Positions 48,386 through 59,106 of a stretch of 64,000 nucleotides of DNA are shown in pieces (position 1 is the stretch's first letter; each line of letters starts with the position of its first letter). The stretch is from Parascedosporium putredinis (taxonomy: Eukaryota > Ascomycota > Sordariomycetes > Microascales > Microascaceae): contig CASHTG010000020.1 of the NCBI GenBank assembly GCA_949357655.1, forward strand, positions 434,001 to 498,000, in the 5' to 3' direction. The translations under genes and the position numbers were made by a program. Under the pieces are notes generated by a model, which saw only the letters and a list, made by a program, of their open reading frames with translations, ran no database searches and had not been told where the DNA came from.

Positions 48386-51300
48386 GGTGAAGGAGAATAA
48401 TGAAAGTAAAAGAGTGGAAGAAGAGGAAGAATGATGAAAACCAAAAAGGGATTACAAGCCTGCTTGGAGGAAGAAAGAAGAGAGACTCGTATCGTCCAGA
48501 CGACGAGTAGGTATGAGGTGAATATTATAAGTGAGGGTAATGAGTGAAAGAAGGCAAGTAGGAAAGATAGCGAGAGAAAGAGTGACCTGTCCACCGGAAA
48601 GTCTAGGCGACCATGATCTGTTATACAGCTCGCATCTTATGATCTATATGTCACGGCGAGGACGAGGCAGGATATATAAGATCCTACACTGCGTTGCAAG
48701 CGAGCAGGAACCCCCTTCCCTTCCCCTGCCCCCTCTGCACATCTCCAGGTTCCCCAGGTCCAAAGGGGTGTAATCTCGCGGCCAGGGGATGGGGTTTAGG
48801 CGGCTGAATGTGAATGTCCTTCTTCTCCCCTTGGAACCAAGACGAGCGAGCGCGCGCACGCCACCGACGACTGCCATCTCAAACATGACTTGCTCGATTT
48901 CACGCAGGATGGCTACGGACCCCTGTCGACGAAAAGAGACTAAGGGCGGGAAAGGTGTGGAAGGCGATGAAGAAAAGAAACCCCCTCCCCCACCTCCCGG
49001 GAGGGTTATCCTACGTCCTTCGAGGGATAGAGGAGCGTTGACCCAAACTCACCCCGCGGCACCGCAAATATTGCCTTTCTTCATTATTTTTCTTCTTTCT
49101 TTTCTTTTGTCAAGGTGGCTTTCTTCTAGCCAAGTTGGCCCAAGATCGCATAGAATCTGAGAAGGGGTGGAGAGATGTAAGGGGATGCTAGAGTCGGGAA
49201 GGGGACTGTAACCCCTGCCCTGGCTCTGCCGGCAGATGGGTGGGTGGGCTGTCGCCTCAAAAATAAAAGCCTTTTCAATATAACCGCATTCGCCGTGACC
49301 CTGAGCCTTGGCGTGACGCTTTTGCGCAAGAAGGAAAAAAGGGCTGGGCTTGGACCAAGAGGTCGTCGCGGGGTCTGTCGTGTGAGAGCGCGCGCGCAAC
49401 AACGACAGGTTGACGGTGTAAGTGTCTTGGATGGGGTGACCACCGAGCCGCACAGATGCCAAGGTGACATCTGTTGCAGCGGTGACCTCAACCGCAAGTG
49501 CCGATTTATCCAGGCTCCAGGCCGGCAGCCACCGCTTTTTGTTCGGGAAGGGGGTGTGACGAAGCCGTCCCCTTGAGAGCAGCACCAAAAACGAGACGGC
49601 ATGTGGTGTCTGGTGGATGAAAGTGCTGAAGCAATGGCCATGTTCTGAAAAGAAAAAAGAAGTCCGCTTCTGGAAAGGGCCAGCGATTTCTCAAACCCAC
49701 CCCTCTATTGACTTGTAGAATTCCCCAGATTCCTGGTGTGCAAGATGGACGAGGCCGACGTATGCGGTCGTGCGGCGGAGGAGTGACAGGCCATCGCGGG
49801 ACGAGTGGAGATGACATTCTTGGGATGAGCCTGAGCTTGGGCTTGGGCTTGGGTCGAGTCGGACCACCAAATTGATCGACTTAGACCCCTCGCAACCACG
49901 CTCCAAGGCGCTTCTTCTGGCGCATACTTCATCTTTTGATAGTCAAACATTTTCTAAATTTTTACTCTGCGCCATTTCCACTTTTCTTTCTTCGACATCT
50001 CTTGATGAATTAATTGATAAGAAAAACCAGGGACGAATGGACGAGAAGAGCTCGGCAAAGGAGAAAAGGAAAGAAGAAAGATATCGCATTTCGTGGTGTG
50101 GATGAGCTGAGACGCCATCTGAAACATCTTCGGCCCCGAATACCCTCTCTACCACCCACCACCAAAGGCACTTGGAGCCACTTGCTCACGCTATCTTTCA
50201 CCAGCAAGCAAAAAAAAAAATTGAATTAATGAATGGAGAACAAGGCCGGGAAGCCGTCCCTCGCCAAGACCTGCCATTCGCGGCATGACATTCTGTGACA
50301 GGAACGCCAGCGGCACAAGAAGAACGAACGAGGAAAAAGAGGCAGGGCACGGGGCGGGTTCAGCCTGTGAGTGCGATTTTCCCTTCCTAGAGCCTTTGCA
50401 AGACCACCCGAGATTAGATTGCCGTCTAGGATAAAACCGGTCGAAAAAGAGCGCTGGCGAGGATGTCGATATATGACTGGCGATCATGAACCCAGGACCT
50501 GGGAGCTAGGCGGGTCATTGATGATCGGGCGCCAAGAAGAGACACGGCCTCCCTTCATCTCGTTCTTTTCTTTTTCGCCTTTCTCTCTCTATCGGTCTTT
50601 TCGTTTCTCCCCCGGCCCAGCGAGAAGGAAGAAAATGGAGGGTGGGAGAGAGAGAGAGAGAGAGAGAGTAAGAGGATGGGGGCCATCGTCGGCTGTCGTC
50701 ATGCAAGCGCAGGACTGGGACCAACGAGAACCTGATACACACCTACCTCCAGAACGCCAGGCAGAGTGCCACCCCATGACCCCATCTTGACACAAGCTTG
50801 AGTCCCCTGACTGTGCCGAACAGGCGGGCTCGTTATCGACTATTTCTCTCATTTTCATTCCTTTTTTTCGGCGCTAGCGCATGGCATGGAAGAAGCCTCA
50901 AGTTTCTTGCGCGAGTTGAATGCGGAATGGTCTGGGTTTGAAATCCCCTTGCCCGGCCGTTCTTGTCCGCGGAGAGGGAGGTGGAGGATAAGCATCTTCG
51001 GTGTAAGCATAAGATATCGGACGTAGCATCGGCTGCAACCGCACTTTGGTGTGGGCTTGCAGACCTTGCGGGTTTACCTTTTTTCCCTCCCAAAGGAACT
51101 TGATACGGCGAAGGGCGAAGAGGGAGGTAGGGGCACGCTGCGAGAAGGGGATGGCTGCTATTAACGAAATCATAGATATGTAGTTTAGAAAATTGGGCAT
51201 GTCACAGTCGTTATTCCGAGGCGAGACTAGTCAGTCAATGAAATCTGATGTTATAAGACTTTTATTGTTCTTCTATTGATATATTGGGTGGACAAACTAT

Positions 51301-51567
51301 TCAAGGCTTGAGAGTAGAAGAAAGCGATCTAGTGGCTAGCTCTTGGGGAAAAGAAAAAAAAAGAAAAAAAGAGACACCCAAAAGCCTGCTATGATGCCAA
51401 GATACAAAAGTCGAAAACGCCGAGAACGCCTCCAAAGCATCATCATCGCTTCGGACATCTCTGCCGCTGGAATCAACACATCCCGGCCACCCTTCTAATT
51501 AAAAGAAAAAAACGAAACAAGGAGAGTGAAAAGATGGAGGCGATAAGGGAGCCCGGAGGAACACCCT
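48386..51567. other. Gene-free stretch
   Basis: About 3.2 kb between the secreted-protein promoter and the hsp104 3' end. The left 250 nt are A/G-rich on plus, a promoter-like pyrimidine tract for the minus-strand gene. Short frames on both strands show no domains. Confidence 0.45.
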
Positions 51568-54356
51568 TTAATCATAAATGTCCTCTGCCATCTCGCTATC
51601 GTCTCCCATCACCTCGTCTAGCGCGTCCTCTTCATCGTCTGTCATCTCGTCGTAGTCGGGCTCTAGGCTCGTTTCTCTGTGGTTCGCGTTCACAACGATT
51701 TTACCATTGTCCATGCGCACCTGCGCCGTCTCGCCATCTTTGATGGTTCCGCGAAGGATGTGGATGGCCAGCTTATTGAGAACTTCCTTCTCGATGAGCC
51801 GGGCCAGAGGACGGGCGCCGTATGCTGGGGAATAGCCCGCGCTGGCCAAGAAATCTTTGGTTTCCTCATCCACGTCGATGGTGACTTTGCGGTTGTTGTT
51901 GTCGAGGCGGTGCTGCACCTCGCTGATGCGCAGGTCGACAATCTTGCGGATCTCGCTCCGGCTAAGCCGGTTGAAAATGACGGTGGAGCTGATGCGGTTG
52001 AGGAACTCGGGGAGGAAATAGTTTCGGAGCGAATTCATCACGAGCTCCCGCGTGGTTGCATCAATCTTGCGGCTGCGGTTCGTCGACCTTGTCAGGTACT
52101 CGGCGCCAAGGTTGGATGTCATGACCACGATGCAGTTCTTGGCGTCTATGACACGACCTTGGCCGTCGGTGATGCGACCGTCATCCATGAGTTGAAGGAG
52201 GACGGTAAGAATTTCCTTGGCCGCCTTCTCTACCTCGTCGAACAGGAGAATGGAGAAGGGCTTGCGCCGCAGCGCCTCGGTAAGTTGGCCACCCGCATCG
52301 TGACCGACATAGCCGGGAGGGGCTCCGATGAGACGGCTCAGGGCGTGGCGCTCTTGGTACTCCGACATGTCAAACCGGATCATAGCCTTGGGGTCGTCAA
52401 AGAGGAATTCGGCGAGCGCCTTGGTGAGCAGTGTTTTACCCGTGCCTGACGGGCCGCAGAAGAGGAAGCTGGGCGGCTGGTTGGGGTTGCTAAGCCCGGA
52501 TCGCTGCAGGCGAATGGCGTTGGCCACCGACTGGACCGCCTCCTTCTGTCCCACCACAATCTTGCCAAGCTCCCTCTCCATGTGCACGAGCTTGTCCTTT
52601 TCCGTCGTCTTCAGCCTCGTAACCGGAATGCCAGTCCACCGCGCCACGATTTCATTGATGTTATCAACTGTGACCACGTCCGTTACCATAGGGCCCTCGG
52701 CATTGTCGGGGTTCAGGCTCAACGACGCATCTGCGGCCGCCTTCTTGGCTTCGAGGTTCTTGATGAGCATCCTTTGCTCGGGAATAGCGCCATACTTGAG
52801 ATCGGCTGCCCGTGCGTGGTCTGCCTCATTCTCGGCATCCTCGAGTCGTTTGATATACTCGTCTAGCTTGACCTTGGCCAAGTGAATTTCCTCGCCGCGC
52901 TTGATCTCGCTATCGTACTTTTCTTTCAGAGGAGCTAGCTCCTCCTCGACGTTCTTGGCGTCCTTACGAGCCTGGGCGAGACGAACTTGCGATGCCTCAT
53001 CCTTTTCTTTCTCGAGAGCCTTGATTTCGATAAGCAGTTGCCTCAGCTTACGTTCCAGTGAGTCAATGATTTCGGGCTGTGACTCGCGGGCAACCCGGAC
53101 GGCAGCCGCGGCCTCATCCACTAGATCAATGGCCGAATCGGGAAGGCGTCGTGTGGTGAGGTACCTAGCCGCGAGGTTGGCCGACGCTACAAGGGCGGAG
53201 TCGAGAATGGTGACGCGGTGGTGACGGTCGTATCGCTCCTTGAGGCCTCGAAGGATGGAAATGGTCTCGGGTACGGTGGGCTCCTTGACAAGCACCTGCT
53301 GGAAACGTCGCTCGAACGCGGCGTCCTTCTCGACGTACTTGCGGTACTCGGCGAGTGTAGTGGCGCCGATACAATGAAGCTGACCGCGGGCGAGCATGGG
53401 CTTCAACAAATTGGCTGCGTCCATGCCGCCTTCGCCAGATGAGCCAGCCCCCATGAGAAGATGGATTTCGTCGACGAAGAGCACAATGGTTTCCTTGGAG
53501 GACTCAATTTCCTTCAAAACGCCCTTCATGCGTTCCTCGAATTCACCTCGGTACTTGCTACCTGCAACGAGGGCACCGACATCGAGGGACAAGAGCTTGC
53601 AGTGCTTGAGGTTGTCGGGCACATCACGGTTCGCGATGCGCTGCGCTAAGCCTTCGACGACGGTTGTCTTACCGACACCAGGTTCTCCGATGAGGACAGG
53701 GTTGTTCTTCGTCCGGCGACTGAGAATACGGACGACCCTGCGGATCTCCTCCTCTCTTCCGATGACGGGGTCGATCTTCTTGTCCTTGGCCATTGCGGTC
53801 ATGTCAATGGTGAATTTGGCAAGGTTTTCATGCTCCTCCTCGGTATCTGCTGTCTTGGAATCTACTCTCTTGGTGCCCCGTATTTCCCGAACTGCATCCG
53901 CAACGAGCTTGGGCTTGGGGATATTGCTCTCCTTTAGAGCTGTCTGGATGTTGTGGTCTTCGGAAAGAGCCACCAAGAGGTGGTCCACGCCTATGTAAGT
54001 GTCCTTTTGGAGCTTCTGGAGGTCCTGGGCCTTCTTGAGCACTGCGTGGAAAGAGGGAGCCAAGCTGACGTTCTCCGGGGAGGGTCCTGGCTGGGAAGCC
54101 GAACAAGCATCTTTTTGAGCGACCGGTCAAACGCTTGGGGGTCGCCATGAGCCCGCTCGATGACCTGTCGGAACATTGTGGTGGAAGCCCCAGGGACGGC
54201 GTTTTGCTGATCCTTGGACGGGTCTGGCGGAGGGTCGAGGAGAGAGACTGCGAGGTGAACGGGAAGAAGCTGGGCATGAGCATATTGCTCGGCCAAGGCC
54301 ATGGCATCCTCCACGGCCTTTTGGCCCCTATCCGTGAATTCCATGCGCGCCGCCAT
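51568..54356 (-). CDS. hsp104: Hsp104/ClpB-type disaggregase, frame broken once
   Basis: A hexameric AAA+ chaperone that threads aggregated proteins through its pore with Hsp70 help. It is intronless, about 929 residues after one mend, the normal fungal length. The N-domain starts MAARMEFTDRGQKAVEDAM. NBD1 has Walker A GEPGVGKT and Walker B VLFVDEIH, with pore loop GSKYRGEFEER. The coiled-coil M-domain spans roughly residues 405-525. NBD2 has GPSGTGKT and ILLFDEVEKA, with pore loop GYVGHD. The tail is acidic (DDEEDALDEVMGDDSEMAEDIYD over the last 23 positions), as cytosolic Hsp104 requires for co-chaperone binding. Between LVRLPSQDP and the SPENVSL region one base is missing near 54077-54084. 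The ATG at 54356 is followed by a second Met four residues on. Confidence 0.95.
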
Positions 54357-54845
54357 TATGCCGAAAAGTGGTAATGAATTGGTAGTTTGTGTCGCTTCGA
54401 GTGCTTGCAGGGCAAGGCACGTCCGTCCGTGCTTCAAGTTCTGCGTAGATAATCAAAGCGAGAGAGAGGGTAAAAGGGTTTGGTATTAATGTGGGAAAGG
54501 GGGGAAAGGAAGAAAAAAAAGCTGAATCGTGGAGCTGTTTCCTTTGCTGCCTAGCAGAAAGGCAATTGTGACCTTTTGCGCTTGTTGCTGTCGGGCACTT
54601 TCGTGTCTTAACTTCGTGTTCTCTCCGATCAGTGAGGTGGGAAGGAAGAGATGCGTCTCCGGGATTGACGGAAGCAAGGAATTTATTTATCTACCGTAAA
54701 GCAGGCTTGAAACTTAATCGACAGAAATACACTTCCAAGGTTCTCGAAGCTGGTGGTGGGCTGACGTTGGTACGAGAACGGCCTGGCATTTGTGGGTGGG
54801 CTCTTGCAAGTATGGGAAGATCCTTGATCAGGCGCGAACCTACCA

Positions 54846-54858
54846 GAAGCTCCCAGAA
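54846..54858. promoter_or_regulatory. Three-unit heat-shock element (one mismatch) upstream of hsp104
   Basis: GAA-gc-TCC-ca-GAA follows the alternating nGAAn/nTTCn spacing bound by Hsf1 trimers, with TCC in place of TTC in the middle unit. It is placed upstream of a classic heat-shock gene. Confidence 0.5.
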
Positions 54859-55698
54859 TGAGTGATGTCAGTATTATTTGGTGGGGCGGGAGCTCTGGCT
54901 CGGCGAACCCCGCTTCAGGCTGTCCCCGCAACAGCTCCTTCCCTTTCAACGCCTCCCGTCTCTGTGTGGCTTCTCTCCCACCACTCAACCCGCCTCGTCA
55001 GAGGGCAAGCCTCAATAATCGTGGAATCAATACTGTTGCACTTTAGGGAAAATGTCAGTTGAGGCGGCGATGGGGCAGAAGCCCGAAAGATGATATGTAA
55101 GATCTCAACGCAGACAATGAACGAGAGTCGATGTCGGGCTCCGTCAAAGAGGGTCCTGCATGCCTCCTTCATCGCTCAATGGCGTTCGCGGATGGCTTGC
55201 TTCTGACATGGCTGCAGGTTCGGCTGGTGTTCTTCCTGACCCAGTCCTGACGAGTCATGGCTAGAGCTCAACTTTATTCCTCGAAAGCTTCGGGCGAGTT
55301 GACGGCGTCCTAATTTGCTGCCACCTGCTCTTCATGCGAGCAGTGCAGATACTCACTACCTCGGTATTGGTGGAGTATCATTGAAGCTACAAACTTAAAA
55401 GCTCTCCCTCCGATTTCAGGGAGAGTCTCGGATGCGTGGCGATTCATGGTTAACAGTGCGCCACCCTGATATTAGACCTCCTTGAAATTCTGGCTTGAGC
55501 GGACAGGCAAGGCAGGCAAAGGGAATTTAGACGGGAAAAGGGTCTAGATTGCTCTGGAGTTGGCCCAGGTGGGGCGACGACAGACATCAGTCATCTCGCA
55601 TGAAGAGTTAATGACTAAGCAAACCAAAAACCTTCGAGATGCGATGGGCCAGCTGGTACGGCGGACCCTGCAACATCCCGTCCCGGCCGTGTTGCGTA

Positions 55699-55708
55699 AT
55701 CACGTGAT
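55699..55708. promoter_or_regulatory. ATCACGTGAT palindromic E-box upstream of mL67
   Basis: A perfect 10-bp palindrome with a CACGTG core about 175 nt before the mL67 start. The same core stands about 140 nt before rps18. Confidence 0.4.
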
Positions 55709-55881
55709 ACCATTTTAAATCGCCGGCAAGTCCCGCCTTGGCGGTCGTGAGAGGAAGTTTTTTGAGCTGCATCGCGTTTAGGAGCCAGGAGAACTGAAAG
55801 CTTCATACAACCATTGGCATTCGACCCGGGCTGCAGCACCTCGACGCGCGGCGCTACTAGACACGCACACACACATACACG

Positions 55882-56747
55882 ATGAGCGCGGTACCATTGA
55901 CGAGGCCATCGCTGGTCTCCCAGCTCTCCCAGTTAGCTTTTGGCGTATCACGAATGAGCATACGGCAAGGCCACTACAAGTCGCGATTCCGACAGCCCCA
56001 ACCCGAGCTCTCAGGGTACGCCGAGGGCCACGGCGAGAGGATCTGGGTGTTTCACCAAGTTCGAACTCACCAAATTGTCTATTCTCACTCCCATGTCCTT
56101 GATGTATGTGTCACGAGACAATCCGTCTGAAGGCTGCAGGAATAGCAAGATGCTATGGAACTCGATGTTGGGGCAAGAAACCAGGAGACTAATCTGTGAA
56201 TTCCTTTCTTTATCTAGGCCCACAAAGCGTTGAAGCAAATCCCCTTTGCGGGAAAGAAGACCCGACCGGCCAAGATCCGGAAGGATCTGTGGCGACCGCT
56301 CGCCGTCCTCGAGTTCCCCAAGGGAATGGGTGCCGTCGGACGCTCAGTCTTTGCCAAACTGCGCGAGTTTCGCAGACGCCACGAACTCGAATGGGAGGAC
56401 GACGTATACTTTGAGATGCGGCCCGACGGCAACAGGAGAGTCCTGACGCGACAGCAAAGAGGCCTCAAGATCCACGAGCAGCTGCCCAACGCGGTCGCTG
56501 ATATGGCGGCGGTTCTGAGCGGCATCGGAAAGTCAAACAAGATGTGGCTCGAAGCGCCCCCACGAAAGAGGCCGCAACCGAGGCTGGAGACGCGGCGGGC
56601 GAGGGTTCGGAAAGTGCCGCGGAGACGAGCGAGGGCAAGCTCTGCCAGGCCACCATCTTCTGGTCCAACGGCATCTTCAAGCACCACGCGAGGGATTGGA
56701 CCCCCAATGTCATTCATGGCGCCATGGATGATACTATGAAGGATTAG
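55882..56747 (+). CDS. mrpl67: Mitochondrial large-subunit ribosomal protein mL67 (Mhr1 homologue), frame broken once
   Basis: A fungus-specific mitoribosomal protein; the yeast orthologue Mhr1 has also been tied to mtDNA recombination. Exons 55882-56103 and 56218-56747 join in phase 0, about 250 residues after one mend. Family signatures: HGERIWVFHQVRTHQIVYS, ALKQIPFAGKKTRPAKIRKD and KLREFRRRHELEW, then LPNAVADMAAVL and the late ATIFWSNGIFKHHARDW. The frame loses one base in a C run at 56557-56561 within an Ala/Glu-rich linker. The N-terminal 30 residues contain Arg and Ser but few acids, fitting mitochondrial import. It converges on the sulfotransferase-like gene. Confidence 0.9.
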
Positions 56748-57471
56748 GCCGTCGTGGCTGGGGGAGCGGAGGCTGCCGGCTCGCCACCAGTCATGGAGCA
56801 GATCCCGTCGGCGAAAACGAGGGCAAGGTCGCTGAGGCCACCGTCTAGACTTTACCTCACGAAATCTATTTCCCCGAGCGCGCGCGCTATGACCAATTTT
56901 TCGACATTCCCCGGACCTATTGACCATTTGCGGGTTAAAATAGCAACCGCCCCATTTTACCCTACGTTATTGGGATTGTATAACCGACAGCATCCATAGA
57001 TCTTTGTTGCAGGGTGCGACTGAGCTGTGCCTTGTAAAAGCCTTGCGAGAAGAAGTTAGGGAGGGACTGAGGATATACTACTGTACATGTATGACTAGAA
57101 AAAACCAATGTATAAGAGCATAAAGCATCTTCATGCCTTGTCGGCATGCTGTTTTACCCTATTTCTTTTTTTTTTTCCTTTCCCTTATCTTAGGTCTCCC
57201 TTTCACTTGATTGTGATTCGCATCTAGAAGCTGGTTAAGACGCGGGGGAATGAGGGTGAACTGCATGTATAACCTTCATGCTACTTTACTACAAAGATAG
57301 ATCGGCGAAGATTGTTATTTCTTCGTACCGTCTTCCCACTTATTCCAAACACCCTTCACACCAAACCCTAGGAGGGTTAAGAACTACGATGCCCAGACCA
57401 AGGAAACAAAAACGACATAAGAGGATACCATAAAAAAACACCAGAGGATGAGAGCGCTTCCATTCCGTCTT
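56748..57471. other. Convergent intergenic region
   Basis: About 720 nt containing both 3' UTRs, with AT-rich stretches around 56940-57180 and a ten-base T run. No gene was seen. Confidence 0.4.
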
Positions 57472-59106
57472 TTAGTTGGTCCGCGCGGGAATCTTTAGCG
57501 CAAACTGCTTGAGATACTCGTAGTCGGCGATGTTGTCCTCGACGGTCTTGCGAATGACGCGCTGGGCATCTTCACCGTATTTTTGCTTCCATTCTTCATC
57601 CTCTGATTCAGAGGTGCAAGATTTCTTCTCCGTTTTGTTAGTATGGATGTGGAGAGCGTGGGGAAGAATGAAATCGCAGGGAGGGGAGCAGATAGACTCA
57701 CTTGGGCATGGGAACGCGGTCTTAGTGATGAGCTCTTGATGGCATCATTGTGAAAGCCATTCCACTTTTCAAAGGCCTCGGACGCATGGGTGGCGTCGTC
57801 CTGGCTCCAGTTGAGCATGTCTGACCGGAAGTCGATGCCGACCTTTTCGCAATACGCACGGATGGCGGCTTCGGGGTTGTCGAGCATGTCATCGGCGTCG
57901 AGGACGACTAGGCTGTCGCGATCGACAACGCCCTCGGAGATGAGGTAGTCAAAGAGGCGACGCAGCTCGTCGTAGCCGGCCTCGTTGGGGAGGAAATGGT
58001 CAAAGTTGGTAATGGAGTCGAGGGGGGAACGGTGCAGCGGTAATAGGAAGGTATGCTGCGGCGGGGGTGGCGGATGAGGAATGTGAACTGGAAGCGGCGG
58101 AGCTGGTCGAGGGGAAGATGGTGGGGTTGTTCGGGTCCTGCTCGGCGCCGAGGGAAGGGGGATGCGGGCGGGCTTGCGGTCCGGGGGAAGAGGTAGTAGG
58201 CCATATCCTTGATGAACACGCGCTTGTTTTCCTAGGACGGATTGTTTGTGTTAGTGAGGCACGGGGAAAAAAGAGGGCGAATTTTGGCGGGTTGGGCATT
58301 CGATCGGTCGGCGCATCGGACTGCCAGCGCTGGGGTTCCAGCCCGTGTAGGAACGGCGCGGAAATCGCAATGTGCAGCGGACCTTGGGGCAGACTGATAA
58401 AGGGAAAAAAACAAAAGGAGACCAGAAAAAAGAGGAGAAAAAGATTGAGGAGAGAGATAACCAGTCTGGAGGGCTGAAATCGCGACCTCTAAGACTGATT
58501 GGCAAACGAAGGCTTCGTTGACGGGTTCGGTGATCGCCAGCGAGCATCGCCGACCGCGCGCCGTATTACCGGCAGCGGCTTTCACGATGCTCGAATGCGC
58601 CTGCGGCATTTGGCCTCCAGCCAAGCGGACGTAGCGCAACAGTTTAACCAATCAACAAAACCGCATCGGGGGCATTGGATTGACAAGAAAACGCCCCAAA
58701 AATTCCCTTAGAATTGAAAGAACGAGAAAAATATAATTGAGGGAAGAATGAAAAATAATAATAGAAAGTTTCGAACCTCATCGGCCACCTTCAAGATGGT
58801 ATCGAGCACATCTTTGTAGGTAGTGTTGGCGTAACCAGATTTTAGGCGGTATTCATTGTCGTTCATCCAGCGCTCGCTCATGCGCTCGGGTCCGTAATAA
58901 AAAGGTTCGCCAAAGGGCTCATGAACGCACTCAAGCGAGTCCCTGCGGGTCATGAAAACCTGCGTTTTGCCCCCTAGATGTTAGCGGAGTCAAGACTAGC
59001 AGGAGTGGGAAGGGGTAGAGGGGATGAGCTCGTCACATACCCTTTCAAAAGCTGTAGAGCAGGCACGTGGGTGGGTGGCCGTGAAGATGGGTTTTACCGA
59101 AGCCAT
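57472..59106 (-). CDS. Sulfotransferase-like P-loop protein, frame broken four times
   Basis: A member of a fungal family with a PAPS-dependent sulfotransferase-type fold; substrates are unknown. Exons 59041-59106, 58777-58959, 57702-58231 and 57472-57600; about 303 residues with phases exact after mending. The first motif TATHPRACSTAFERVFMTR is the 5'-phosphosulfate loop, split by intron 1. VHEPFGEPFYYGPERMSERW follows, then RVFIKDMAYYLFP. Later, FTFLIRHPRRSIPSYYRC corresponds to the 3'-phosphate region, and YCEKVGIDF to the conserved late segment. Single bases are missing at G runs 58183-58187, 58157-58161, 58111-58114 and 58022-58027. Intron 2 is unusually long (58232-58776) with donor GTTCGA. 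The last acceptor is the second of two nearby AGs. Confidence 0.78.
58232..58776 (-). other. Long intron (545 nt) with GC-rich inverted repeats
   Basis: Several times longer than other introns here (about 50-160 nt). It holds the perfect 9-bp pair CGAGCATCG at 58541-58549 and CGATGCTCG at 58585-58593, and the tight palindrome ACGAAGGCTTCGT starting at 58507. A 139-codon minus-strand frame opens across it by chance or otherwise. No tRNA, snoRNA box set or known RNA was recognised. Confidence 0.4.

Larger units (their letters stand above)
54357..55881. promoter_or_regulatory. Divergent promoter region, hsp104 / mL67
   Basis: A 1.5-kb gap between the two starts. GAAGCTCCCAGAA at 54846-54858 matches the heat-shock element pattern GAAnnTTCnnGAA with one mismatch, about 490 nt before hsp104. 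TTCTCGAA at 54741-54748 is a two-unit element. On the mL67 side, ATCACGTGAT at 55699-55708 and an inverted CCAAT box at 55813-55817 lie about 180 and 65 nt before its ATG. All are motif inferences. Confidence 0.45.

Noticed and set aside
49430..49460. GGGGTGACCACCGAG, similar to a piece of 5S rRNA
   Set aside because: The rest of the 5S sequence and its internal promoter boxes are absent.
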